Origin: Gemmata massiliana
Lineage (GTDB): Bacteria; Planctomycetota; Planctomycetia; Gemmatales; Gemmataceae
Direction of reading: 5' to 3'
Length of the DNA stretch: 64,000 nucleotides
Assembly: GCA_000531095.1 (NCBI GenBank)
Contig: HG799469.1
Span: forward strand, 254,570 to 318,569
Both the position numbers and the translations under genes were made by a program. The first letter of the stretch is position 1, and each line of letters starts with the position of its first letter. This document shows, piece after piece, positions 8,960 to 17,110 of the stretch. The notes under the pieces are model-generated. The model was not told where the DNA came from. It made no database searches and was given only the letters and a program-made list of their open reading frames with translations.

Positions 8960-9160
8960 TATTGTCGCACAATATTATGTCATTTAGGTTCGTGGTAGTG
9001 GCTTGATGTAATTTGAGAGTAAATTAAGAACAGCGTGTCGCCACCCATGTTCGAGGTCTGTGGCTTTCTGTTCGCTCGCGCGTTAATTTGTTATGGATCA
9101 GCGGCGTCCGGGCGTTAGACTCGTTACGAGTTTACCCCGCGACGAACCGTGTGACCGCCC

Positions 9161-10405
9161 ATGCCGAAGCCCAATCTCGGTACCCGTTTGGTCCAGGAAC
9201 TGATCGCTTGCCGGACCGAAGGCGGCGATCATTACCCCATCCGCCTGGACCACCTCGTTGCTCGAATCGACCCGGTCCCGGAACCGGCTGCCGTCTTGAA
9301 GGCTGTCAACAGTGCGGTGTTCAAGAAGCAGGCCGTCGCAGCCGTGAATAAGCGGATGGACGCTCGCGTAGCGTTGCCCGAAGATGCGGCCCAACTCGCT
9401 GCCGATCCGCTCACGCTAGAGATCGTGCTGCGGGCGAAGGGCGAAACAAGCACGCCGCCGTGGGCACCGGCCCAACTCGCGGGTGTGGTCCCGGTGCTAT
9501 TGAAACCGGCCTTCGCGGAAGCTCTCGGTCAGCAAATCGCGTCGGACGAATTACCCGCGTTTGCCGTTTGCGTGAAGGTGGGGAAGGGCGTCAAACTTTA
9601 TCACAAGGAACAACCGCCGCCACCGTCGCCGGAAATATTGGACGCGGAGCGGTTGCTTGATTTGCTCAGTCGTCAGCAACTCGGTGTGACGCTGGCGGAG
9701 TTGGAAGCTGTTGCGGAACTGAAGCCGGCCGCTTTTAAGAAGGCTGTGAAGCGGCCTGAGTTCGCTGCGGCGGTAGTGCAAGTGAGGGTGACGTCGAAGG
9801 ACGTATTCGTGGTTCCGCGCGGGGATGCGTTTGGGCGGTTCGTGACCGAGACATTGCTCACCTATCTACTCGGAAAGTGTACGCGGCCGAACGCGCACGC
9901 ATTTCCGGTCAACGAACTGGTCGCGCACGTGAGCAAGGCCGATCGGCCACAGATTGAGCGTTTGCTGAATCACCCCGATCTGGCCGCCGAACTACCGGCC
10001 GGGGTCGGGTGTGTCCTCCTCGGTGGTGGCAAGAGCGGTAGTCAGAACACTTTCTTCTTGCTCGAACACCTCCGCACCGCACAACCGGTTGCACGGAGTG
10101 TCGCAGCACCCAGCCAGGCGCCGCTTCCACCACCGGCCGATTTCGTGGCCACCTTCGACGCGGCGTTCGCCCGGATCGACAGGGAACGCGGATCGAATAA
10201 CTTCGTCAGCCTCGTGGACCTGCGAGCGGCACTCCCGGCCGTCCCACGCGAGACGTTCGACACCTGTTTGCGTCAGTTGCGCCGCGATCGGCGGTACGTG
10301 CTCAGTTCGGACGAGCGGTACGACGGCATCACCCCGGAGCAGCAGGCCGCGGCCATCCGGGAAGAAGGTGAATTCCTGCTCCACGTGTCCCGAGGTCGGC
10401 CATGA
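9161..10405 (+). CDS. Protein of tandem winged-helix-like modules, gene A of a putative nuclease-motor system
   Basis: 414 residues; I do not recognise a named family. Repeated units are visible, each a helix-turn-helix-like stretch followed by a hydrophobic strand: about 25-60 (YPIRLDHLVARI...AVFKKQ), 98-150, 160-220 (LGVTLAELEAVAELKPAAFKKAV), 235-300 (FPVNELVAHVSKADRPQIERLL) and 345-385 (FVSLVDLRAALPAVPRETFDTCLRQLRRDRRYVLSS). Units 1, 3 and 4 share a pattern of ELVA/LAEL followed by an A-x-x-x-P-x-F/L-A-A-like end. There is no signal peptide. The stop overlaps the next start (ATGA), so it is coupled to the ATPase. A DNA-binding adaptor role is inferred from fold pattern and context only. 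Confidence 0.7.
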   Translation: MPKPNLGTRLVQELIACRTEGGDHYPIRLDHLVARIDPVPEPAAVLKAVNSAVFKKQAVAAVNKRMDARVALPEDAAQLAADPLTLEIVLRAKGETSTPPWAPAQLAGVVPVLLKPAFAEALGQQIASDELPAFAVCVKVGKGVKLYHKEQPPPPSPEILDAERLLDLLSRQQLGVTLAELEAVAELKPAAFKKAVKRPEFAAAVVQVRVTSKDVFVVPRGDAFGRFVTETLLTYLLGKCTRPNAHAFPVNELVAHVSKADRPQIERLLNHPDLAAELPAGVGCVLLGGGKSGSQNTFFLLEHLRTAQPVARSVAAPSQAPLPPPADFVATFDAAFARIDRERGSNNFVSLVDLRAALPAVPRETFDTCLRQLRRDRRYVLSSDERYDGITPEQQAAAIREEGEFLLHVSRGRP

Positions 10406-12591
10406 CATCGCCCGCCAGCACAACGGCTTCCGCGACCGAGGCCCGGCCGCACCCGGTCGACAAGTTCCTGAACACGCTCGCACGCACGAACCCGTTCAGC
10501 CACCACCGCGTGACCGCGACCGGTGACCGGCCGGTCGATGTGCCGAGCATTCATGAAACCGAGTTCCGCGCGCTGGTCGCGCTGGCGGAACGGGCACACG
10601 ACCAGAACGAAGCGGTCGGGGCGGTGGTGTGGGGCGAGTCCGGTTCGGGCAAGAGTAACCTGTTGCGGCGGCTCGGTGAATGGGCCGCGGGTGGGCGGGC
10701 GATACTGGTCAACTTCCTCGAACTCCAAGCCGCCCCGGACCGGCTCCACCGAGCCGTGCTGAACGCGGTCATTAGTGCCCTCACCAACGGCATGACGGCC
10801 CCGTGGCACCGCACCCCGCTTTACGCGCTGCTCGAAGAACTGATTCGCCCGGCCGTCACCACCGGTAAGAAGAAACTCTCGCCGGCGGAACTGGATGCGG
10901 CATTCCGGAAGCAAGTGGCCGGTCCGGTCACACTTGTTGGGGCGCAACCCGCCGTTCGTGCGGCGGGCGAACTGCTGCGGTGCTTCTTGAAGACGGCGAT
11001 GCTGGAGCGGTCGCGTCAAGGCGACGGCGAAGCGGCGGGCGCGGCCGTCCGTCGGTTAAGCGGCGACGGGTTGGACGAAGACGAAGCGAAGGCCGTTGGG
11101 CAGCGCCCGGCCGACGTCGAGAACCCGCTCGATGCGGCCGACAGCGCCGGGGTACTGGCGCTGCTGGCTCAGATCGCTCGGGCTGAGGGCAAACCACTCA
11201 TCATCTGTTTCGATCAGATCAACAACCTGCCGCGGCAACAGATCGCGGACGTGTCCCGTCTGCTCCACGACTTAAATGATCGCTTGCGGAACACGCTCCT
11301 GGTTCTCTCTGAAGTGCAAGGCGAACTCGTTAAGTTGACAGAGGCCGGAGTCATTTCGCAGGCGACCTGGGATCGCTTATCTGCAAATAAGGTGGAATTG
11401 CAGCGCGTGATCGTGCCAAAGTGTCGGCGCATTCTCGAAGCGAGGTTGGAACAGTTCCTCGTACCGTTCGAGGGCGAGGAGGAAGTGAAACGGCACTACA
11501 CAGACGATGGTCTGTTCCCGCTCGGAGAAAGCTGGTTTCGTGATCGATTCGGTAAATCCGTCGACGTGCGCCCGCGCCACATGATCGACGCGGCCCGCGA
11601 GCGGTGGGAGGAGCTTCAGAAGTCACTCGTTGCGGCACCGGACAAACGGAAGTGGCTCGACCGGTGGCCGAACGTAGACCGCACCGTTAAAGAGCCCCGC
11701 AAGGTCGAGGAGCTGATCGACGAAGAGGTGGGGAAGGCCGTAAGCGGGCGGATCACGCGGCACACGGCGACTTCCAATGCACTCCCACCGAACGCCGACA
11801 ACTTGTGCGGACTGACAGAAGCTCTACTTGCCGCGAGTGGGGTCGGGCTAGCCGTCAGTCGACCGAAGCACGGCTCCCCTTACGATTTGCTCGTGCGCGC
11901 GTCGCGACCTGGGGGCGGGGAGACGACGACCGGTCTCGTCTTCGTGGCGACCGGCAGTTCAAATAGTGTCACGAGTGCGCTCGCTCGGCTCCTCGGTGAC
12001 AAGAACACGCCCAATCAGGTTATTCTCGTTACCGATCAGCGGCTGCCACTCGCCTTCGGTCGGGCGACAAAGGCTCAAGGGCGCAACCACTACACCGCAC
12101 TAAAGACCGTGCCGGGGTTCGAGCACCTCGAACTGCCACTCACCGAGTACGCTGCTCTCGAAGCGCTCGATACTGTTTCTCGACAGGCGCGCGATCTGGA
12201 GATTCGTCAGCCCGACGGATCGGCGCGGGCGCTCCAGCGAGACGAGGTGATTGCGTCGTGTCGGCGCACCGGGCGATTCAAGACGCATCCGCTCCTCGGG
12301 CGGTTCATCGCGGACGTGCAGCAACCCGAGAAGGTAACCATCACCGATATTGAAGTGCGCACGTTCGTTGATGGGCGGCTCGCGATTACGATGGGAACCG
12401 ACACGCAGGAATTAGCCCGGCAGTTCCTCAACCAGCTTCCGCCCGACCGCCGGGTCGGGCTGGATGTGGCCGGTTGCCGAACACGGATCGAAGCGGTTGC
12501 GAAGGTGATGTCCGAGTCCAAAGACATCGCCATGACGAAGCTCCCCGACGGCTTCTTCTTGCTCCCGAAGCGCCGACCCGCGACGCGCTAG
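10402..12591 (+). CDS. Large P-loop ATPase, gene B of a putative nuclease-motor system
   Basis: 729 residues, cytoplasmic. Walker A is GESGSGKS at 78-85. A Walker B-like strand LIICFDQ at 266-272 has Asp271 followed by Gln instead of Glu, as in some AAA/STAND ATPases. A charged insertion separates the two (about 200-245). The C-terminal 300 residues form at least one further alpha/beta domain (GLVFVATGSSNSV, VILVTDQRLPLA) with no motif I can name. ATG 10402 overlaps gene A's stop by 4 bases; gene C starts 20 bases after its end. It most resembles ATPases of multi-gene defence loci, but I cannot place it in a described system. Confidence 0.75.
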   Translation: MTSPASTTASATEARPHPVDKFLNTLARTNPFSHHRVTATGDRPVDVPSIHETEFRALVALAERAHDQNEAVGAVVWGESGSGKSNLLRRLGEWAAGGRAILVNFLELQAAPDRLHRAVLNAVISALTNGMTAPWHRTPLYALLEELIRPAVTTGKKKLSPAELDAAFRKQVAGPVTLVGAQPAVRAAGELLRCFLKTAMLERSRQGDGEAAGAAVRRLSGDGLDEDEAKAVGQRPADVENPLDAADSAGVLALLAQIARAEGKPLIICFDQINNLPRQQIADVSRLLHDLNDRLRNTLLVLSEVQGELVKLTEAGVISQATWDRLSANKVELQRVIVPKCRRILEARLEQFLVPFEGEEEVKRHYTDDGLFPLGESWFRDRFGKSVDVRPRHMIDAARERWEELQKSLVAAPDKRKWLDRWPNVDRTVKEPRKVEELIDEEVGKAVSGRITRHTATSNALPPNADNLCGLTEALLAASGVGLAVSRPKHGSPYDLLVRASRPGGGETTTGLVFVATGSSNSVTSALARLLGDKNTPNQVILVTDQRLPLAFGRATKAQGRNHYTALKTVPGFEHLELPLTEYAALEALDTVSRQARDLEIRQPDGSARALQRDEVIASCRRTGRFKTHPLLGRFIADVQQPEKVTITDIEVRTFVDGRLAITMGTDTQELARQFLNQLPPDRRVGLDVAGCRTRIEAVAKVMSESKDIAMTKLPDGFFLLPKRRPATR

Positions 12592-12610
12592 ACTTCCGCC
12601 CAGGTGCCCG

Positions 12611-14860
12611 ATGCCGCCCGTTCGCTTCAGCGTGTCGCAGGTGTGCGTGGCCGCGGCCTGTCCGCGCATCCTCTACTTCGATGCCGCCCGCGCCAGAGCC
12701 GATAACGCGGCGCGGCCTGCGGTTACTCGCATCTGGCGCCCGGGCGACGACACAGTTGCGGCCGGGGCGCTGTTCCACGCGGCCGCCGACGCATTTCACC
12801 GTGAACACCGTCGACTTTTTGCTGCCAAGGAACTCGCCGCTCTGCTCACGCCGAGTGTGAACCGCGACGCACTGGCCAGCGCGCTGCTTAACGCCTTCTA
12901 CTGGGAGTGCGTCGACCGCGACGCGCTGGCCGCAAAGGACGGGGAGCAGCAGCGGGCGTTCATGGACGTGTTGCGGAACTACACCACCGAACTAGCCGAC
13001 GTGCTGGCCCACGCGCTCGGTAGCGGGCGCCCGCCGGCCGAGGTGCTCGACGAGTTGTTCGCCGACACCCGGCGCCGGGTGGACGTGACGTTCCCGGTCG
13101 GGCCGGCCGGCGAACCGGTTCACGTCACTGGCGTACTCGACTATGTGTTTCATGACTGGCGGGCGGGGTGCGACCGCGTTCTCGATTACAAACTGCTCCC
13201 GCCGGCCGCGGCCGACAAGTTCCAAGTCGGCATCTACGCCCTGATGCACCACGTTCAGCACGGCACCCAACCGTCGGCCGGGGTGCTCTACCTGCACCCA
13301 CGGCGCGAATTGCACGAACTCTCCTGGGACGAGGTTCGTGGGAGCCGCGCGACCGTGTTCAACCTGTTGGCGTCGATGCGAGAGTGGGTCAAGTTTGAGG
13401 AACCGACCGGTCAGGGGGTGAAGCCGCCCGGCAACCCGGACGTGTGCCCGCGGTGCAGGTGGCGCCACGAGTGCTCGCGTCGGCTCGGTCCGGTGACCGA
13501 AGGCACGCGACTGACCCACTGGACGGACGCAAGTGCTGATCCGGTGCGGCTGGAAGTACGTCCGCCGGTGGAAGACCCAGCCCCAGCCCCGGCCCCGCTT
13601 CCTGACGGGCTGTGGCTCGGTCAGGTCAGCGCCGGCGCTTCAGTCACGGTGCCGCTGACGGCACTTCCGACACACGTCGCGGTGGTCGGTGCGGCCGGGA
13701 GCGGGAAGACGTGGTTGGCGAAGGCGGTTGCGGAAGAGGCGGTGCTGGCCGGAGTCGCGGTGCTGGCGATCGATCCACAGGGGGATCTCGTGCAGTTCCT
13801 TCGTCCGGCAGATCCGGCGAAGTTGCAGCCCGCCGAAATCGAGCGGGCTAGCCGGTTCCGGCAAACCGCGGACGTGCGCATCCTGACCCCCGGAACAGAT
13901 CACGGCACGCGGGTTAGCCTGAATCCGCTGAAACTGTCCGCGGGCAGCGGGGAGGACGCCGACGACTTGCTGGCGACGACCGCCGCGCATCTGGTCACTC
14001 TGGCGAAGGCGACCGGGGAGGTGGAGTCGCAGAAGACGTTCGTGTTTCAGTTGCTGCGTGCGCTCACGCGCGGACCGGCGCGCGAGCTGACTTTGGGGGA
14101 AGTGGCGACCGCTCTCCGCGACCCGACCGCGGCCGGGTTGGACGACCCGGACCGGTTCGTGAAGAAGGCCGAGCGGGAGCGCTTGGCTCGGCAACTCAAC
14201 AATCTGGAGCACGGTCCGGCGGCTCGACTGTTTACCGGTGGGCAACCGCTCGACTTGGGCCGGCTGGCGACTCCACCGGCCGAAGGTCGAGTACCACTGA
14301 ACGTGGTGTACCTGAACGCGCTCGCGGACGACGCCGAGAAACAGGGCTTCGTGGCGGCTTTGGCGGTCGAGGTGTACCGGTGGATGATCGCGTCGGGCGG
14401 CTCGGCCGGTCGGCCGCGTTTGCTGTTCTACCTAGATGAAGCCCGCGACTATCTGCCGGCCGGGACCGCCCAACCACCTGCGAAGAAGCCGCTACTGCGC
14501 CTGTTCGCCCAGGGCCGAAAGTACGGGGTGGCGTGCTTGGTGTGTACGCAGAGTCCGCGGTCGGTAGATTATAATGTGTTCAGTAATTGCAGCACTAAGC
14601 TGATCGGCCGTCTGGAGAGCTCTCAGGACGTGGACCGGGTGCGGGAATGGTTCGCACCGCAGGGGCCGCCTCCGGGGTGGCTGGGTGGTCGCGTGGGGGC
14701 CGCGCCGGGATCGTTCGTTGGTCGTTGGCCCGGGCCAACGACCGATACGGATGGCGTCAGATTCCGGAGCCGCAACTTGCTGACCGCGCACGAGGGGGCA
14801 TGGGCGCCCGATCGCGTGGCGACGGAGGTTGCGGCTGTTGAGAGAGATGTGCGGGTTTGA
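12611..14860 (+). CDS. Cas4-like nuclease fused to HerA/FtsK-type motor, gene C of a putative nuclease-motor system
   Basis: 749 residues. N-terminal half: PD-(D/E)xK nuclease of the RecB/Cas4 type, with Asp177 in GVLDYVF and Asp192-x-Lys194 in RVLDYKLL. Cys17 together with Cys279, Cys282 and Cys288 (CPRCRWRHEC) gives the one-plus-three cysteine layout of the 4Fe-4S cluster in Cas4 and AddB nucleases. After a Pro-rich linker (about 318-331) comes a HerA/FtsK-superfamily motor: Walker A GAAGSGKT at 360-367, IDPQGD at 388-393, Walker B LLFYLDEA at 604-611, and the sensor segment GRKYGVACLVCTQSPRSVD. The fusion puts into one chain the activities usually split between NurA and HerA. Role in DNA-end processing or defence is inferred. 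Confidence 0.85.
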   Translation: MPPVRFSVSQVCVAAACPRILYFDAARARADNAARPAVTRIWRPGDDTVAAGALFHAAADAFHREHRRLFAAKELAALLTPSVNRDALASALLNAFYWECVDRDALAAKDGEQQRAFMDVLRNYTTELADVLAHALGSGRPPAEVLDELFADTRRRVDVTFPVGPAGEPVHVTGVLDYVFHDWRAGCDRVLDYKLLPPAAADKFQVGIYALMHHVQHGTQPSAGVLYLHPRRELHELSWDEVRGSRATVFNLLASMREWVKFEEPTGQGVKPPGNPDVCPRCRWRHECSRRLGPVTEGTRLTHWTDASADPVRLEVRPPVEDPAPAPAPLPDGLWLGQVSAGASVTVPLTALPTHVAVVGAAGSGKTWLAKAVAEEAVLAGVAVLAIDPQGDLVQFLRPADPAKLQPAEIERASRFRQTADVRILTPGTDHGTRVSLNPLKLSAGSGEDADDLLATTAAHLVTLAKATGEVESQKTFVFQLLRALTRGPARELTLGEVATALRDPTAAGLDDPDRFVKKAERERLARQLNNLEHGPAARLFTGGQPLDLGRLATPPAEGRVPLNVVYLNALADDAEKQGFVAALAVEVYRWMIASGGSAGRPRLLFYLDEARDYLPAGTAQPPAKKPLLRLFAQGRKYGVACLVCTQSPRSVDYNVFSNCSTKLIGRLESSQDVDRVREWFAPQGPPPGWLGGRVGAAPGSFVGRWPGPTTDTDGVRFRSRNLLTAHEGAWAPDRVATEVAAVERDVRV

Positions 14861-15030
14861 GCGAGTTCGGTGCGCGCTACCAATGGGCACTGCGCGCCCT
14901 TCGCACGACGAGACCGTTACCACGTTCGGGATGGAGCTTCGATTAGCGAACGGCGCCCCACTGTGCCCGCACGGCACCACTTGTGCTCGATCAGTGCTCG
15001 CACGCAATCTTCAACGGCGAATGTCGTGAT

Positions 15031-17088
15031 TCACGTCGTGTGCCTGTAGAGCATCACGACCGACCGCGGGCCGACGGGATAGGTGTTGCCCGCTACCGGC
15101 GGTGCGCTGCGCCATTCGACGATGTCCTCGGGAGATGGAAGCGCGGTGTCGATCCACCGCAACCACGGTCCGCTCGTGGCCGAGGGTAGCTCGAACTCCA
15201 ACGGTTCCCAGTACGCATTCAGCACCAGGTAGAACGTCAGGTTATCGTTCTTGAGGTCCGCGCTGAACGCGATGCTCCGCGAGTTTTCGCCCCAATCGGG
15301 CTGGTTCAGCTTCACGCCGTGCCAGGACTTCGTTGCCCGGGCGATCAGTTGGGTCAGGCTCACGCGCTGCTGCTCGTTCGTCGCGTCGCGCTGCCCGCGC
15401 CGGGCGAGTAGCAGTTTCAGGAACCGGTGCACGTTCGCGTGCTTGTCCAGCAGCGACCAGTCGAACCAGTTCGCCTCGTTGTCGTGGCAGTAGAAGTTGT
15501 TGTTCCCGCCCTGGGTGCGGCGCACCTCGTCGCCCATCACGATCATCGGCACCCCGAGCGACAGCACCGTGGCCGCGAGGAAGTTCTTCACCTGCCGGTT
15601 CCGCAGCCCCTCGATCGCGGGATCATCGGTCGGCCCCTCGGCCCCGCAGTTCCAGCTCCGGTTGTCGTTCGCGCCGTCGCGGTTCTCCTCCGCGTTGGCC
15701 TCGTTGTGCTTCTGGTTGTAGGAGACGAGGTCGTTCAGGCCGAACCCGTCGTGGCACGTCGCGAAGTTGATGCTCTGTTCCGCCTCGCGGCCCTTGTGCC
15801 CGTACACCTCGTGGCTCCCGAGCATCCGGTCGGCGAACCGCCCCGCTACCCCGGGTTCGCCGCGGAAGAAGTCGCGCGCGTCGTCGCGGAACCGGCCGTT
15901 CCACTCCTTCCACGAGTCGCCCACGAAGCTGCCGACCTGGTACAGCCCCGCGGCGTCCCACGCCTCGGCAATGAGCTTGGTCCCGGCCAGCGCCGGGTCC
16001 GATTCGATGTCCCACAGCACCGGCGGGTTGGGCAGCGGGTGGCCACTGGAATCGCGCGACAGCACGGACGCGAGGTCGAACCGGAACCCGTCGACGTGCA
16101 TTTCGGTCACCCAGTACCGCAGGCTGTCCACGATCATGCGCCGCACCACGGGGTGGTTCGCGTTGAGCGTGTTCCCGCACCCGGAGTAGTCCGCGAACCG
16201 CTCGCCGCCGTCCTCGAGGATGTAGTAGGTGGGGTTGTCGATGCCGCGGAAGCAGAGCGCCGGCCCCTCGTGGTTGCCCTCGGCGGTGTGGTTGAACACG
16301 ACGTCGAGAATGACCTCGATCCCCGCCCGGTGGAGCGCCTTCACCAGATCGCGGAACTCGTTCACCGGGCCGAGCGGCTCCCGGCGCGAACTGTACTGCG
16401 GGTGCGGCGCGAAGTACGAGACCGGCTGGTAGCCCCAGTAGTTGACCAGACCGGCCGGGCACGCATGCGTGTCGAAGGCGTGGACCGGCAGCAACTCGAC
16501 CGCGGTGATACCGAGATCCTTCAGGTACGGGATCTTCTCCGCGAACCCGGCGTAGGTGCCGCGAACCTGCTCTTTGATGCCGGAGTTGGCGTGGCGCGTG
16601 AACCCGCGGACGTGTGCCTCGTAGATGATCGTGCGCGCCGAGGGCAACCGCAACGGGGTGTCGCCCTCCCAGTCGTACTCGGAACTGTCCACGACGACGC
16701 TTTTCATCGCCGTTGCAGCGTTATCGCCGGGCGCGCGGGCCGCACCGGGTGTGTAGCGATCGGGCACCACGATCCCCCGCGCGTAGGGGTCGATTAGCAC
16801 CTTCGTGGAGTCGAAGCGCAGTCCCCGCGCCGGGTCTTGGGGACCGTGAACGCGGTACGCATAGAGCTGCCCCGACTTCACCCCGGGCACGAACGTGTGC
16901 CAGTAGTGGTAGGTCCGGTTCGCGACCGGATCGAGCGCGATCACGCGCGCGGGCCGCGCGTCGTCCTGCCGATCGAACAGCAGCAGCTCCACACCGGTCG
17001 CGGTGCGGGAGAACAGGCTGAAGTTCGCCCCACCGTCCGTGACGGTCGATCCGATCGGGAACGGTTGACTGGTCCGTGCGGGTGTCAT
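15031..17088 (-). CDS. glgX: Glycogen debranching enzyme GlgX (isoamylase type)
   Basis: 685 residues. GH13 glycosidase that hydrolyses alpha-1,6 branches of glycogen, usually acting on the limit dextrin left by phosphorylase. It has an N-terminal CBM48-type domain (GGANFSLFSRTATGVELLLFD) and then the alpha-amylase barrel: YWGYQPVSYFAPHPQY, VILDVVFNHTAEG, the nucleophile strand VDGFRFDLASVL, the acid Glu in KLIAEAWDAAGLYQVG, and FATCHDGFGLNDLV. It is in a long same-strand run with glgP and pgm. Start ATG 17088 is chosen because the GlgX family begins just before this; the open frame upstream overlaps the 3' end of the RND gene. Cytoplasmic. Confidence 0.93.
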   Translation of the reverse strand: MTPARTSQPFPIGSTVTDGGANFSLFSRTATGVELLLFDRQDDARPARVIALDPVANRTYHYWHTFVPGVKSGQLYAYRVHGPQDPARGLRFDSTKVLIDPYARGIVVPDRYTPGAARAPGDNAATAMKSVVVDSSEYDWEGDTPLRLPSARTIIYEAHVRGFTRHANSGIKEQVRGTYAGFAEKIPYLKDLGITAVELLPVHAFDTHACPAGLVNYWGYQPVSYFAPHPQYSSRREPLGPVNEFRDLVKALHRAGIEVILDVVFNHTAEGNHEGPALCFRGIDNPTYYILEDGGERFADYSGCGNTLNANHPVVRRMIVDSLRYWVTEMHVDGFRFDLASVLSRDSSGHPLPNPPVLWDIESDPALAGTKLIAEAWDAAGLYQVGSFVGDSWKEWNGRFRDDARDFFRGEPGVAGRFADRMLGSHEVYGHKGREAEQSINFATCHDGFGLNDLVSYNQKHNEANAEENRDGANDNRSWNCGAEGPTDDPAIEGLRNRQVKNFLAATVLSLGVPMIVMGDEVRRTQGGNNNFYCHDNEANWFDWSLLDKHANVHRFLKLLLARRGQRDATNEQQRVSLTQLIARATKSWHGVKLNQPDWGENSRSIAFSADLKNDNLTFYLVLNAYWEPLEFELPSATSGPWLRWIDTALPSPEDIVEWRSAPPVAGNTYPVGPRSVVMLYRHTT

Positions 17089-17110
17089 GGTGCCCCGGCT
17101 TGTAAAAGAA

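Noticed and set aside
12611-13500. A CRISPR-associated cas4 gene
   Set aside because: The nuclease is fused to a HerA/FtsK motor, and no cas genes or repeats are nearby.
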